Below are positions 9,129-19,086 of a stretch of DNA of 64,000 nucleotides, piece after piece. Numbering within the stretch: position 1 is the stretch's first letter; every line of letters starts with the position of its first letter. This DNA comes from Achromobacter insolitus. GTDB lineage: Bacteria > Pseudomonadota > Gammaproteobacteria > Burkholderiales > Burkholderiaceae_B. A program made the translations under genes and the position numbers. The notes under the pieces are model-generated. The model saw nothing but the letters and a program-made list of their open reading frames with translations. It was not told the origin of the DNA and did no database searches. The DNA lies in contig NZ_NJIF01000003.1 of NCBI RefSeq assembly GCF_002209555.1, positions 868,001 to 932,000 of the forward strand, read 5' to 3'.

Positions 9129-9884
9129 CTATGGCGAAGCGGGATCGTCAACCGGCCGGCGCGCAGACATCACCAGCCAACGCCCATGCACGGACTGCAC
9201 GGAGCCGGCCTGCTTCCAGTAGCGGCGGGTCTCCTCGTCTTCCGCCAGCCGCAGCCTGCGCCCGTAGTACAAACGTGATGGCACCGCCAGCACGTGCTCC
9301 ATCATGCGCTTGGGTTTGTTCTCGTCCACCTCATGCAGGGTGATGTCCGTAAAGCCGTAGTGCTTGAACAGCAAATGCAACTGCGGAAAGTTCCAGGGAA
9401 AGTACGTGACGTAGTCCTCGCCGCGCTGCCGCCCCACCATGGGCCGAAACCCCGAATGAAAGCCGCGCAACAGGAATTGCAGGCGCGACCGGAAGTACCA
9501 GGTATTGGGAGTCGTGACGATCAGGGTGCCGCCCGGACGCAATGCGCGGTAAAAGCTCTGCATCAGCACGCCCGGGTTGGTCAGCAGGTGGATCGCCTCG
9601 CAGCAAACCACGGCGTCATACGATTGCGCCACCGCCAATGGCGTTTCCAGATCGTGTTCGGTGAAGCGGCGGTAACCGCCACCGGCCCGGGGAAACTCCC
9701 ACAGGCCCACTCCGTCGATATCGACCTGGCGGCCGCTTGCCGCCGGCAGCATGTCGCCCAGCCAGCCGAGTCCGCAGGGCGCGTCCAGTACCGAATCGGC
9801 GAGACGGCTGCGCAGGATGTCGAGCACGACGGGATAGTACGGATAGTAGGGATAGCTCAAGGAATTCCTGGCCGGCATGTCCAT
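9129..9884 (-). CDS. Class I SAM-dependent methyltransferase
   Basis: This 251-residue protein has a Rossmann methyltransferase core. Motif I is VLDAPCGLGWLG (about residues 33-44), motif II includes VDIDGVGLWEF, and AVVCCEAIHLL and ALRPGGTLIVTTPNTWYF fit motifs IV-VI. An odd Tyr/Pro run (YPYYPYYP) precedes the domain. The start was set at ATG 9884, where an AGAGG ribosome site is present. The frame stays open further upstream, but that part looks non-coding. The substrate cannot be inferred: the C-terminal half lacks a diagnostic motif and the neighbours are unrelated. Confidence 0.8.
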   Translation of the reverse strand: MDMPARNSLSYPYYPYYPVVLDILRSRLADSVLDAPCGLGWLGDMLPAASGRQVDIDGVGLWEFPRAGGGYRRFTEHDLETPLAVAQSYDAVVCCEAIHLLTNPGVLMQSFYRALRPGGTLIVTTPNTWYFRSRLQFLLRGFHSGFRPMVGRQRGEDYVTYFPWNFPQLHLLFKHYGFTDITLHEVDENKPKRMMEHVLAVPSRLYYGRRLRLAEDEETRRYWKQAGSVQSVHGRWLVMSARRPVDDPASP

Positions 9885-10130
9885 ATATGACGCCTCTAGA
9901 CGATGAAATCTGACACAGCCCTGAATGTAGCGGGAGCCATGGCGCCGGATCAGGCGACTTCGCCACTTCCAAACAATAATCCGACAAAGCTTTACAAGTG
10001 GACGGGCGGTCGCGGCATCGCCGCTTGCGCCAGGACAAGCTGCCCCGGATCTGCTCGGCCGCCGCGCGCCGCCCAGCCCTCGCCTTGCGGGTAGAATCAA
10101 AAAGTTTACCCCCTACCGGCCCTTGGACTC

Positions 10131-10745
10131 ATGCGACACCTCATTTCCGGCCGCGCCCTGCGCGGCCTGCTGCTGACCCTGTGCGTGTTTCTCGCTGCCT
10201 GCGGCGACAGGAACGTCGATTGGACCCTGTACAACGTGAAGGGGCACCTGCCCGACCTGAAGTTCTCGCTGCCCGGCGCGGGCGGCAAGACCGTCAGCAG
10301 CGATGATCTGAAGGGCAAGACCGTATTGCTGTTCTTCGGCTATGCCAGTTGCCCGGACATCTGCCCGACCACCATGGCGCAATTGACGGCCGTGCTGCAG
10401 AACCTGGGCGACAAGGCCAAGGATGTGCGCATTCTGTTCGTAAGCGTGGATCCGCACCGCGACACGCCGGACATCCTGCAGGCCTATGTCAACGCCTTCA
10501 ACAACAACGCCATCGGCGTGACGGGCGACGAAAAGCAGATCGCGGACCTGGCGCGCCGCTATCGCGTGGCCTACCAGATCGAGAAGCCCCGTCCGGGAGA
10601 CGACGCCAACATGTACGAAGTCACGCACAGCCGTGGCGTGTACATATTCGACAAGGACGGCAAGGCCCGGCTGCTGGCGTCCGATACCGACAGCATCGAC
10701 GCCATGACGAAAGACGTGCGCCAGTTGATCGATCTGACGTCCTGA
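10131..10745 (+). CDS. SCO1/SenC-type copper chaperone lipoprotein
   Basis: SCO proteins deliver copper to the CuA centre of cytochrome c oxidase or act as thiol reductants in the periplasm. A lipoprotein signal ends in the lipobox FLAAC (C24). The thioredoxin-like domain carries the metal motif CPDIC (C74, C78) and the distal copper-ligand histidine in VTHSRG (H166). At 204 residues it is typical of the family. It stands alone here, away from any oxidase genes. Confidence 0.94.
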   Translation: MRHLISGRALRGLLLTLCVFLAACGDRNVDWTLYNVKGHLPDLKFSLPGAGGKTVSSDDLKGKTVLLFFGYASCPDICPTTMAQLTAVLQNLGDKAKDVRILFVSVDPHRDTPDILQAYVNAFNNNAIGVTGDEKQIADLARRYRVAYQIEKPRPGDDANMYEVTHSRGVYIFDKDGKARLLASDTDSIDAMTKDVRQLIDLTS

Positions 10746-10873
10746 GCGCCGGCCGCCGCGGCTGGCAATGTTGCCAGCCTGCGCCATACACCAGTTGTTA
10801 CAACCGCCGTGCGCGGGGCGTGGGTATCATCTAGCCACACTGCCCCCTTTTACTTCCAGCAAGGAGTACGCGC

Positions 10874-11125
10874 ATGAGCATCATCATCATGATCATCGTC
10901 GGGTTCGTCGTGGGCCTGATCGCCCGCGCCATCATGCCCGGAGACCAGAACATGGGGATCATCATGACCACCATCCTGGGTATCGTCGGTTCGGTCGTCG
11001 CCGGCTTCCTGGGCCAGTCGCTGGGTTGGTACGCCCCAGGCGAACCCGCTGGCTGGATCGGGTCGGTCGTGGGCGCTATCGTGGTTCTGTTCGTGGTGGG
11101 CCTGATCGCCAAGAAACGCGCCTGA
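10874..11125 (+). CDS. GlsB/YeaQ/YmgE family small membrane protein
   Basis: This 83-residue protein is almost entirely hydrophobic, with three predicted membrane segments (about 2-20, 28-48, 57-78). It shows the family pattern GLIARAIMPG and GIVGSVVAGFLG. The family is also called transglycosylase-associated protein; members are often stress-induced and their biochemical function is unknown. An AAGGAG site at about 10860-10865 precedes the ATG. A strong bidirectional terminator follows. Confidence 0.92.
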   Translation: MSIIIMIIVGFVVGLIARAIMPGDQNMGIIMTTILGIVGSVVAGFLGQSLGWYAPGEPAGWIGSVVGAIVVLFVVGLIAKKRA

Positions 11126-11145
11126 CGCCCTGCAGGGTTGAAATC

Positions 11146-11182
11146 AAAACGGGCCGATCGATTGATCGGCCCGTTTTCTTTT
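11146..11182. terminator. Bidirectional intrinsic terminator
   Basis: A perfect 14-bp stem AAAACGGGCCGATC / GATCGGCCCGTTTT surrounds a 4-nt loop (11160-11163). A T-rich tract follows on the plus strand and the A4 start of the stem gives T4 on the minus strand. It separates the convergent small membrane protein and efflux operon. Confidence 0.9.
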
Positions 11183-11186
11183 GCCC

Positions 11187-12659
11187 TTACTGTTGCTGCT
11201 GCGCTTGGGCGGTCACGGTGCGTTCGGTCCAGCCGCCGCCCAGCACCTTGTACAAGGTGACCAGGTTGGACAGCCTGGCCCGGCGCGTATCCACCAGGGC
11301 CTGCTGCGCGCTATACAGCGAACGCTGCGAATCCAGCACGCTCAGGTAGTCGTCGATGCCTTGGCGGAAACGCTGGTCCGAGGCGTCGTAGGCGCGCTGG
11401 TTGGCGGCCACCAGCAGCCGCTGCGCCTGGATTTGCTCGTCCAGGGTGCCGCGCCCGGCCAGGGCGTCCGCCACTTCGCGGAAACCCGTCTGGATCGACT
11501 TCTCGTACTGCGCGATCTGGATGTTCTTCTGCACCTTGGCCAGATCCAGGCCGGCGAGCAGCGAGCCACCCGCGAAGATCGGCACGGTGATCTGGGGCAC
11601 GAAGCTCCAGGCGCCCGAGCCGCCTTCGAACAGGCCGCCCAGGCTGGCGCTGGCCGTGCCGGCCGAGCCCGTCAGGCTGATGGTCGGGAAGAAGGCGGCG
11701 CGCGCCGCGCCGATATTGGCGTTGGCGCCCTTCAATTGATGCTCGGCCGCGCGGATGTCCGGGCGACGGGCCAACAGGTCCGACGGCAGGCCGGCGGGCA
11801 AGGTGGTCGGCAGCATGGCATCGTCAAGCATGACCGCGTTGTCCAGCGCAGCCGTCAGCTCGGGCGACAGCGGCTGGCCCACCAACAGGACCAGCGCATT
11901 GCGGTCCTGCGCGGCCTGACGCGTGTATTGCGACAGGTTACGCTCGGCGGTGCGCAGCGACACCTCCGCCTGGCTCAGGTCCAGCGCCGTCGACAGGCCC
12001 TGGTCGTAGCTCTGCTGCGTGAGCTTGAAGGAATCCTGCTGGCTCTTGAGCGTGTCGCGCGTCAGCCCGACAAGTTCCTGGTCGGCCCGCAGGGTCAGAT
12101 AGGCGTTGGCCACTTCGGCGATCAGCGTCAGCTGGGTCGCCGTGCGGGTTTCGTCCAGCGCCAGATAGGATTCCAGCGCCTTGTCGCTCAGGCTGCGGAT
12201 GCGCCCGAACAGGTCCAGCTCCCAGGCCGACATGGCGGCGCCGACCTGGTAGCTGTGACTGGTGGTCGCGCGCCCGCTGGCACTCAGATCCGCCGGCGTG
12301 CGCTGGGCGGACTCCTGGCCGGCGATGCCGATGCTGGGCATCAGGTCGGCGCGCTGGATACGGTACTGGGCGCGCGCCGCCTCCACGTTCAGGGCCGCCA
12401 CGCGCAGGTCGCGGTTGTTGGCGAGCGACTGTTCGATCAGCTTTTCCAGCAACGGATCCGCGCCGAAGAAATCGCGCCAGCCGATGTCCGCGGTGACCAT
12501 ACCCCCCGCATCGGCGGGCTGGGCCGCCTGGTAGGACGGACCCGTGGGATAGGCCGCATCGATCGGCGCGTCGGGCCGTTCGTACGTGGGGGCCAGCGAG
12601 CAGCCCGCCAGGGCCGCCGCCAGGGAAACAGACAGCAAGGTTCTCATCGGGAATGTCAT
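11187..12659 (-). CDS. Outer-membrane efflux channel lipoprotein (OprM/NodT family)
   Basis: This is the TolC-like outer-membrane channel of a tripartite multidrug pump. The signal peptide ends in the lipobox LAGC (C20). Two repeats of the outer-membrane-efflux fold follow, and motifs such as [12 protein letters not shown] are typical of OprM. The length is 490. The start ATG overlaps the stop of the RND gene (ATGA at 12656-12659). A second in-frame ATG at residue 5 would also leave a good signal peptide. The operon order inner-pump then channel matches MexAB-OprM and the Achromobacter AxyABM pump; the exact ortholog was not tested. Confidence 0.94.
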   Translation of the reverse strand: MTFPMRTLLSVSLAAALAGCSLAPTYERPDAPIDAAYPTGPSYQAAQPADAGGMVTADIGWRDFFGADPLLEKLIEQSLANNRDLRVAALNVEAARAQYRIQRADLMPSIGIAGQESAQRTPADLSASGRATTSHSYQVGAAMSAWELDLFGRIRSLSDKALESYLALDETRTATQLTLIAEVANAYLTLRADQELVGLTRDTLKSQQDSFKLTQQSYDQGLSTALDLSQAEVSLRTAERNLSQYTRQAAQDRNALVLLVGQPLSPELTAALDNAVMLDDAMLPTTLPAGLPSDLLARRPDIRAAEHQLKGANANIGAARAAFFPTISLTGSAGTASASLGGLFEGGSGAWSFVPQITVPIFAGGSLLAGLDLAKVQKNIQIAQYEKSIQTGFREVADALAGRGTLDEQIQAQRLLVAANQRAYDASDQRFRQGIDDYLSVLDSQRSLYSAQQALVDTRRARLSNLVTLYKVLGGGWTERTVTAQAQQQQ

Positions 12660-15600
12660 TGCGGTTGGCCCTCCGTCGAGACGCCCTGCGTGCCATTGGC
12701 GCTGGTGTCGTGCTCATCGACGTTTTCGCTCATGCGCTTGACCTTGAAGACGCGCAGCATGATCACGAAGAAGGCCGGAACGAAGAAGATGGCGAGGAAC
12801 GTGCCGGTCAGCATGCCGCCGATCACGCCCGTGCCGATGGCGTTCTGGCTGCCGGAGCCCGCGCCCGAGGAGATCGCCAGCGGCGTCACGCCCAGGATGA
12901 ACGCCAGGGACGTCATCAGGATGGGACGCAGGCGCTGCCGCGCGGCGTGGATGGCCGATTCCGTCAGGCTGGCGCCCGCCTCGTAGTGCTCCTTGGCGAA
13001 TTCCACGATCAGGATGGCGTTCTTGGCCGCCAGGCCGATGGTCGTCAGCAGCCCCACCTGGAAGTACACGTCGTTGGACAGGCCCCGCAGCATGGTGGCG
13101 AGCAAGGCCCCGATGATGCCCAGGGGCACCACCAGCATCACCGCGGACGGGATGGTCCAGCTTTCGTACAGCGCCGCCAGGCACAGGAACACCACGATCA
13201 GCGAAATGGCGTACAGCGCGGGCGCCTGGGCGCCGGACAGGCGTTCTTCGAACGACAGGCCGGTCCATTCAAAGCCCACGCCTACCGGCAGCTTGGCCGC
13301 CAGGCGTTCCATTTCCGCCATTGCCGCGCCCGAGCTGTAGCCCGGCGCCGCCTGGCCCTGGATGTTGTAGGACGGCACGCCGTTATAGCGGTTGAGCTTT
13401 TGCGGACCGTAGCTCCAGGTGGCCTTGGCGAACGCCGAGAACGGCACCATATCGCCTGCGTTATTGCGCACGTACCACTTGTTCAGGTCTTCCGGCAGCA
13501 TGCGCGAGGAAGCCTCGCCCTGCGCGAACACCTTCTTCACGCGGCCCCGGTCGATGAAGTCGTTGACGTACGACGAACCCCACGCAGTGGCCAGCGTGCT
13601 GTTGATGTCCGACACAGCCACGCCCAGGGCGCGCGCCTTCTCGCGGTCGATGTCCAACTGGTACTGCGGCGCGTCTTCGATACCGTTGGGACGCACGCCA
13701 CGCAGGACCGGGCTCTTTGCGGCCTCGCCCAGCAGCTGGTTGCGCGCGGCAAGCAGCTTCTCGTGGCCCACGCCTGCGCGGTCCATCAGCTGGAAGTCGA
13801 AGCCGGTGACGTTGCCCAGTTCCATCACGGACGGCGGCGGCACCACGAACAACTGCGCGCGGCGCTCGGTCTTGGCGAAATGCGCGTTGGCGCGCTGCGC
13901 CACGGCGCCGGCCTTCAGTCGGGCGTCGCCGCGCTCTTCCCAGTCACGCAGCTTGATGAACAGGATGGACGCGTTCTGGCCACGGCCGCCGAAGTTGAAG
14001 CCGTTGACCGCGAAGACGGAAGTGACGGCGTCCTTTTCCTCGTTCAGCAGGTAGCGGGTGGCATCGTCGATGACGGCCTTGGTGCTTTCCGCGGTGGCGC
14101 CGGCAGGCGTCTGGATCTGGGCGAACAGGATGCCCTGGTCCTCGTCCGGCAGGAACGCGGTCGGGATGCGAGTGAACATCCAGCCCATGGCGATGACCAG
14201 CGCCAGGTAGACCACCATCAGCCGCTTGGTGCGGTTCAGCCCGCGCGCCACGCTGTTGGCGTAGCCGTGGCTGCTGCGGTCGAACATGCGATTGAACCAG
14301 CCGAAAAAGCCTTTCTTGGAACCGTGATGGCCCTTGGGAATAGGCTTGAGCAAGGTGGCGCACAAAGCCGGCGTGAACACGATGGCCACGATCACGGACA
14401 GCACCATGGAGGACACGATGGTGATGGAGAACTGGCGATAGATCACGCCCGTGGAGCCGCCGAAGAAGGCCATGGGAATGAACACGGCCGCCAGCACCAT
14501 GGCGATGCCGATCAGGGCGCCCGTGATCTGCGACATGGACTTGCGGGTGGCTTGCTTGGGCGACAGGCCTTCCTCGGCCATCACCCGCTCGACGTTTTCC
14601 ACCACCACGATGGCGTCGTCGACCAGCAGGCCGATGGCCAGCACCATGCCGAACATGGTCAAGGTATTGATGGAATAGCCGAACGCCGCCAGAACGCCGA
14701 ACGTGCCCAGCAGCACCACCGGCACCGCCAGCGTGGGGATGATGGTCGCGCGGAAGTTCTGCAGGAACAAGTACATCACCAGGAAGACCAGGATGATGGC
14801 CTCGATCAACGTCTTGAACACCTCGTGGATCGACAGGCTGACGAACGGCGTGGTGTCGTACGGATAAACGACGTCCATGCCCGGCGGGAAGTAAGGCTTC
14901 AGGTTATTGATGGTGTCGCGCACCGCCTGGGCCGTATCCAGCGCGTTGGCGCCCGGCGCCAGCTTGATCGCCAGGCCGGAGGCCGGCTTGCCGTTGTAGA
15001 AGCTGTCGATGGCGTAGGTCTGCCCGCCCAGTTCGATGGTGGACACGTCGCTCAGGCGCACCTGCGAGCCGTCGGAATTGACCTTGAGCAGGATGCGGCC
15101 GAAGTCTTCCGGCTTCTCAAGGCGCGAGGGTCCGATGATGGTGGCGTTCAACTGCTGGCCACGCACGGACGGCAGGCCGCCCAACTGGCCGGACGACACC
15201 TGCACGTTCTGTTCCTTGATCGCCGTCACGACGTCGACCGTGGTCAGGCCGTAATTGACCAGCTTGGCGGGATCCAGCCAGATGCGCATCGCGTACTGCG
15301 AGCCGAACAGCTGGAAGTCGCCGACGCCCTGCGTGCGGCTGATGGGATCCTGGACGTAGGAGGCGACGTAGTCGGCCAGGTCGTCCTTGGTCATCGAGCC
15401 GTCGGTGGACACGAAGCCCGCCACGATCAGGAAGTTCTTGGTGGCCTTGGTGACGCGTATGCCTTGCTGCTGCACTTCCTGCGGCAGGAGCGGTTGCGCC
15501 AGCGACAGCTTGTTCTGCACCTGGACCTGCGCGGTGTCAGGGTTGGTTCCCTGCGTGAAGGTCAGGGTGATGGACATGCTGCCGTCGGAGTTGCTTTCCG

Positions 15601-15838
15601 AGGAGATGTACTGCAGGCCGTCCAGGCCATTCATCTGCTGTTCGATCACCTGCACCACGGTGTCCTGCACGGTCTGCGCGGACGCGCCCGGGTAGGTCAC
15701 CGCGATGCCGATGGCCGGCGGCGCGATGTTGGGGTATTGGGAGACCGGCAGCTTCAGGATGGACAGCGCGCCGGCCATCATCAGCACGATCGCGATCACC
15801 CATGCGAAGACCGGTCTATCGATAAAAAACTTTGCCAT
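12656..15838 (-). CDS. RND multidrug efflux transporter (HAE1 family, MexB/AcrB-like)
   Basis: This is the proton-driven inner-membrane pump of the tripartite system. At 1060 residues it has the standard RND layout: a TM helix at the N-terminus ([14 protein letters not shown]), two large periplasmic loops and twelve TM helices. The proton-relay aspartates appear in [17 protein letters not shown] (about 400-415), and the TM10 lysine in [16 protein letters not shown]. The closest well-known relatives are MexB, AcrB and AxyB, which export beta-lactams, quinolones, chloramphenicol and dyes; the actual spectrum here is inferred. The adaptor gene lies 17 bp upstream. Confidence 0.96.
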   Translation of the reverse strand: MAKFFIDRPVFAWVIAIVLMMAGALSILKLPVSQYPNIAPPAIGIAVTYPGASAQTVQDTVVQVIEQQMNGLDGLQYISSESNSDGSMSITLTFTQGTNPDTAQVQVQNKLSLAQPLLPQEVQQQGIRVTKATKNFLIVAGFVSTDGSMTKDDLADYVASYVQDPISRTQGVGDFQLFGSQYAMRIWLDPAKLVNYGLTTVDVVTAIKEQNVQVSSGQLGGLPSVRGQQLNATIIGPSRLEKPEDFGRILLKVNSDGSQVRLSDVSTIELGGQTYAIDSFYNGKPASGLAIKLAPGANALDTAQAVRDTINNLKPYFPPGMDVVYPYDTTPFVSLSIHEVFKTLIEAIILVFLVMYLFLQNFRATIIPTLAVPVVLLGTFGVLAAFGYSINTLTMFGMVLAIGLLVDDAIVVVENVERVMAEEGLSPKQATRKSMSQITGALIGIAMVLAAVFIPMAFFGGSTGVIYRQFSITIVSSMVLSVIVAIVFTPALCATLLKPIPKGHHGSKKGFFGWFNRMFDRSSHGYANSVARGLNRTKRLMVVYLALVIAMGWMFTRIPTAFLPDEDQGILFAQIQTPAGATAESTKAVIDDATRYLLNEEKDAVTSVFAVNGFNFGGRGQNASILFIKLRDWEERGDARLKAGAVAQRANAHFAKTERRAQLFVVPPPSVMELGNVTGFDFQLMDRAGVGHEKLLAARNQLLGEAAKSPVLRGVRPNGIEDAPQYQLDIDREKARALGVAVSDINSTLATAWGSSYVNDFIDRGRVKKVFAQGEASSRMLPEDLNKWYVRNNAGDMVPFSAFAKATWSYGPQKLNRYNGVPSYNIQGQAAPGYSSGAAMAEMERLAAKLPVGVGFEWTGLSFEERLSGAQAPALYAISLIVVFLCLAALYESWTIPSAVMLVVPLGIIGALLATMLRGLSNDVYFQVGLLTTIGLAAKNAILIVEFAKEHYEAGASLTESAIHAARQRLRPILMTSLAFILGVTPLAISSGAGSGSQNAIGTGVIGGMLTGTFLAIFFVPAFFVIMLRVFKVKRMSENVDEHDTSANGTQGVSTEGQPQ

Positions 15839-15855
15839 GCAAGGCTCCCTGACTA

Positions 15856-17055
15856 CTACTGCTTAGCCGCCGCGGCGGCTGCTTGCGGCTGCTGGGCCGG
15901 CTGCGCGGCGGCGCTGGCTTCCGTGGCGACCACTTCCGCTCCCGGGCGCACCATCTGCAGGCCTTCCACGATGACCTTGTCGCCAGCGGCCAGGCCGTCG
16001 GTGACCAGCCACTTGTCGCCGATGGCGCGGTCGGTCTTCAGTTCCCGCAACTCGACCACGTTCTTGGCGTTGACCACCAGCGCCGTCGGAATGCCGCGCT
16101 GGTTGCGCGTGACGCCGCGCTGGGGCACCAACAGACCGTCGGCGGCAACGCCGTCGGCCAGGCGGGCGCGCACGAACATGCCCGGCAGCAGGCGGCGGTC
16201 CGGATTGGGGAACACCGCGCGCAAGGTGACCGAGCCCGTGCCCTGGTCCACCGTGACTTCCGAGAACTGCAGCTTGCCGGGCTGGCTGTACTGCGACCCG
16301 TCTTCGAGGGTCAGCGTCACCAGCGCGGCCTGCTCGCCATCGGCCTTCTTCAGTTGGCCGCTGGCCAGCGCGTTCTGCAGGCGCAGCAACTGGACGCTGG
16401 ATTGGGTCACATCGACGTAGATGGGATCGATTTGCTGCACCGCGGCCAGGGCCGTGGTCTGGTTGGCCGTGACCAGCGCGCCTTCAGTCACCGCCGAACG
16501 GCCGATGATGCCATCGATGGGCGACAGCACCTTGGTGTAGACCAGGTTGATGCGCGCCGTGTCCAGCGCGGCCTTGGCCGACAGCACGTCGGCGGCGGCC
16601 TGGTCACGCGAGGCGACGGCGTTGTCGTAGGTTTGCTGGCTGACCGCCCGCGTGGCGACCAGCGGCTTGTAACGTTCGGCCAGCAAGGCGGCGGTCTTTT
16701 GCTGCGCCTGGGCGCGGGCCAAGGCGGCCTTCTGGCTGTCCAGGCTGGCCTGGTAGAGCGCGGGATCGATCTGATAGAGCTGCTGCCCTGCCTTGACCTC
16801 GCCGCCTTCCGTGAAAAGGCGCTTCTGGACGATGCCGTTGACCTGGGGACGCACTTCGGCCACACGGAATGGCGAGGTGCGGCCGGGCAGTTCGGTGGTC
16901 AGAGAAACGGGCTGCGTGGCGAGCGTCACAACCGTTACCTGGGGCTTGCCCGCCTGGGGAGCGTCTTGCTTCTTGCCGCAAGCGGCCAGCGTGAGAGCCG
17001 ATGCCGTCAGCGTGACAACCGCCGCGCTGCGCCACATAGCGCTTTTCTTATCCAT
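15856..17055 (-). CDS. RND efflux periplasmic adaptor lipoprotein (MexA/AcrA-like)
   Basis: This membrane-fusion protein bridges the RND pump and the outer-membrane channel. A lipobox (TLAAC, about residue 26) follows the signal peptide. Next come the lipoyl-like half-motif, a coiled-coil hairpin (Ala/Gln-rich, about 95-165) and beta-barrel regions typical of HlyD/AcrA. The ATG at 17055 (MDKKSAM) was chosen because GGGA lies at suitable spacing; an upstream ATG at 17064 would place it too close. A run of nine T residues in the leader (17078-17086 on the minus strand) is notable. It is the first gene of the pump operon. Confidence 0.94.
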   Translation of the reverse strand: MDKKSAMWRSAAVVTLTASALTLAACGKKQDAPQAGKPQVTVVTLATQPVSLTTELPGRTSPFRVAEVRPQVNGIVQKRLFTEGGEVKAGQQLYQIDPALYQASLDSQKAALARAQAQQKTAALLAERYKPLVATRAVSQQTYDNAVASRDQAAADVLSAKAALDTARINLVYTKVLSPIDGIIGRSAVTEGALVTANQTTALAAVQQIDPIYVDVTQSSVQLLRLQNALASGQLKKADGEQAALVTLTLEDGSQYSQPGKLQFSEVTVDQGTGSVTLRAVFPNPDRRLLPGMFVRARLADGVAADGLLVPQRGVTRNQRGIPTALVVNAKNVVELRELKTDRAIGDKWLVTDGLAAGDKVIVEGLQMVRPGAEVVATEASAAAQPAQQPQAAAAAAKQ

Positions 17056-17243
17056 AGATTGCATTCCCGATTTCAACAAAAAAAAAGCCCGCCCCGGATC
17101 GCATCTGTGCGTTCCGCGCGCTTCGATTGGGTGGATTTGCCTCGAACACGCAGGCTGGGCTTTGTCGCATTGCTGCATTGCAGAACTCGCATTCTGCGTT
17201 ATCCCGCCCCAGAAACAAAGAGGCATGTTGAGAAAACATCATT

Positions 17244-17272
17244 CCATTTATGGGACAATGGCATCACCATTG
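17244..17272. promoter_or_regulatory. Candidate operator between efflux adaptor and LysR genes
   Basis: Two inverted repeats lie in the divergent gap: CCAT-tt-ATGG (17244-17253) and CAATGG-catca-CCATTG (17256-17272). Position and symmetry fit a LysR-type binding region. Binding is inferred. Confidence 0.4.
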
Positions 17273-17291
17273 AATATGACAAAATTCCGGC

Positions 17292-18215
17292 ATGAAACGC
17301 TTGCAAGGCATGGAACTTTTCGTCGAAGTCGCTAAAACGCGCAGCTTCAGCCGCGCTGCGGCGATGCTCGGCGTACCGAAGTCGACGCTGTCCCGCCAGG
17401 TGGCCGAACTGGAGCGCTCCGTCGGTTTGCGGCTGCTGAGCCGCACCACTCGCAAAGTCGAGCTGACCGATGCGGGCCGGCTGTATTTCGAGCGCTGCCA
17501 GCGCATCGTGGCCGAAGCGCAGATCGCCCATGAAGAACTGCAGAAGCTGGTCGATACGCCGGCCGGGCCCCTGCGCGTGAACATGCCCGCGGATTTCGGC
17601 ACGGACTTCCTGGCTGAATCGTTCATGGAATTTTCCGGCCGCTACCCCGACGTCACGTTTTTCCTTGATCTGGCCAATCCGGACCACGCGCAGCGCGTGT
17701 TCCAGACCTGCGATATTTCGATCGAAATCGGCGAACTGCCCGATTCGACGCAGATTGCGAGGTTGCTGGGCATGCTTCCCGCCCATCTGTACGCCTCGCG
17801 CGAATACCTTCAGAAGCATGGTGAACCGCAGCATCCCAGTGACTTGACCCGCCACGAATGCATCGAGTTCCGCGCCAAGGGCGCGGGGCAGGTCACGCGT
17901 TGGCCTCTGACCGACGGCCGCCAGCACATCGAATTCACGCCTGGCAACCGCTTTTCCGTCAACGGAGTCGCCATGGCGCGCCGCCTCGCCACGCTGGGCG
18001 CGGGCATCGTGGTGCTGGTGGGTGGCCAGCCGGCCGAATTGCAGGCCGGCCAATTGCAGCGCGTGCTGCCCGGCTGGCAACTGGGTCCGTTCCCGGTCTA
18101 TGCGGTAACGGAGACGCGGCTGCTGCCCGCCAAGACCAGGATCTTCATCGAATTCCTGATGGAGCGCCTGGGCGACATCGGGCAAGCGAAGGATACTCCT
18201 GCTTTCATGAAATAA
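17292..18215 (+). CDS. LysR-type transcriptional regulator adjacent to RND pump
   Basis: This 307-residue regulator has an N-terminal winged helix-turn-helix (about 1-62, with SFSRAAAMLGVPKSTLSRQVAELE) and a LysR substrate-binding domain (about 90-295). It is divergent from the efflux operon, so the likely role is control of the pump and of itself. A second possible start, ATG at residue 7 (17310), gives the more usual LysR N-terminus MELFVEV; neither has a strong ribosome site. The effector is unknown. Confidence 0.92.
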   Translation: MKRLQGMELFVEVAKTRSFSRAAAMLGVPKSTLSRQVAELERSVGLRLLSRTTRKVELTDAGRLYFERCQRIVAEAQIAHEELQKLVDTPAGPLRVNMPADFGTDFLAESFMEFSGRYPDVTFFLDLANPDHAQRVFQTCDISIEIGELPDSTQIARLLGMLPAHLYASREYLQKHGEPQHPSDLTRHECIEFRAKGAGQVTRWPLTDGRQHIEFTPGNRFSVNGVAMARRLATLGAGIVVLVGGQPAELQAGQLQRVLPGWQLGPFPVYAVTETRLLPAKTRIFIEFLMERLGDIGQAKDTPAFMK

Positions 18216-18250
18216 GCGGGCGTCGGAAACAGACTGAAAAATTTAAGCTG

Positions 18251-18271
18251 GGCCGACAACACCTGTCGGCC
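18251..18271 (-). terminator. Stem-loop between LysR and pseudouridine synthase genes
   Basis: A perfect 8-bp stem GGCCGACA / TGTCGGCC has a 5-nt loop. On the minus strand it is followed by an AT-rich tract with TTTTT (about 18238-18242). It fits a terminator for the pseudouridine synthase gene and may also serve the convergent LysR gene. Confidence 0.6.
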
Positions 18272-18301
18272 AATCCGGCTAATCCAATGCCGGAAAGCGC
18301 G

Positions 18302-19033
18302 TCAGAAGCGCTCGTCCTCGCGCAGGTAGCGCCACTGTCCCAGCGGCAGGTCGCCCAGCGAAACCCGGCCGATGCGCACGCGCTTCAGGCCGATCACCTT
18401 CAATCCGACCAGCTCGCACATGCGGCGGATCTGGCGTTTCTTGCCTTCGCGCAGCACGAAGCGCAGCTGGTCGCTGTTCTGCCAGCGCACCTGCGCCGGC
18501 TTGAGCGGCTTGCCGTCCAGGGACAGCCCGTGGTTGAGCAACGCCAGCCCGTTTTCGGATAGGTTGCCCTGCACCCGCACCAGGTATTCCTTGTCCACGC
18601 TGGAATCTTCGCCGATCAGGTGCTTGGCGATGCGGCCGTCCTGGGTCAGCACCAGCAAGCCTTGCGAATCGATGTCCAGGCGGCCGGCCACGGCCAGCCC
18701 GTCCAGGTGCGCCCGCTCGAAGCGCTGCGGCGCGCGGTCGCCCGCAAAGCGCGAGCGGGAGTCGATCAGGGCCACCGCGGGCGTGTAGCCTTTCTCGGCT
18801 TGCCCCGACACATAGCCCACCGGCTTGTTGATCAGTATGGTGACGCGCGAAGTCTGGCGCGCCTGCGCGGCGCGCTCCAGCGTGATGACCTGGTCGGGGT
18901 AGGCGCGAGCGCCGAGTTCGGACACCACGATGCCGTCCACCCGGACCCAGCCGCGTTCGATATAGGTGTCGGCCTCGCGGCGCGAACACAGTCCACGCTC
19001 GGACATGAGCTTGGAGATACGTACTTTTTCCAT
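18302..19033 (-). CDS. rRNA pseudouridine synthase, RsuA/RluF-like
   Basis: This enzyme isomerises a specific uridine in ribosomal RNA. An S4 RNA-binding domain (about 3-60, [23 protein letters not shown]) precedes the catalytic domain. The catalytic aspartate lies in [18 protein letters not shown]. The C-terminal [13 protein letters not shown] and [11 protein letters not shown] resemble E. coli RluF most. An insertion before the catalytic motif (roughly [17 protein letters not shown]) makes it longer there than RluF. The length is 243. The exact modified base is not provable from this sequence. Confidence 0.9.
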   Translation of the reverse strand: MEKVRISKLMSERGLCSRREADTYIERGWVRVDGIVVSELGARAYPDQVITLERAAQARQTSRVTILINKPVGYVSGQAEKGYTPAVALIDSRSRFAGDRAPQRFERAHLDGLAVAGRLDIDSQGLLVLTQDGRIAKHLIGEDSSVDKEYLVRVQGNLSENGLALLNHGLSLDGKPLKPAQVRWQNSDQLRFVLREGKKRQIRRMCELVGLKVIGLKRVRIGRVSLGDLPLGQWRYLREDERF

Positions 19034-19086
19034 GGCCGGTATTGTATGCGGACGCCATCCGGCCCCGTTCCACCCGGCCCTTTTCT

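Noticed and set aside
9885..10130. Promoter boxes for the SCO gene around TAGAAT (10092-10097)
   Set aside because: A -10-like hexamer is present but no acceptable -35 is found at 16-19 bp, so it was not listed.
12653..16420. A 1255-codon plus-strand open frame opposite the RND pump
   Set aside because: It is the complementary-frame shadow of the pump and adaptor genes, full of His/Gln/Arg with no recognisable domain.
17040..17100. Intrinsic terminator in the efflux adaptor leader, suggested by the GC-rich segment and T9 run
   Set aside because: No upstream sequence pairs with the GC-rich segment to make a stem.
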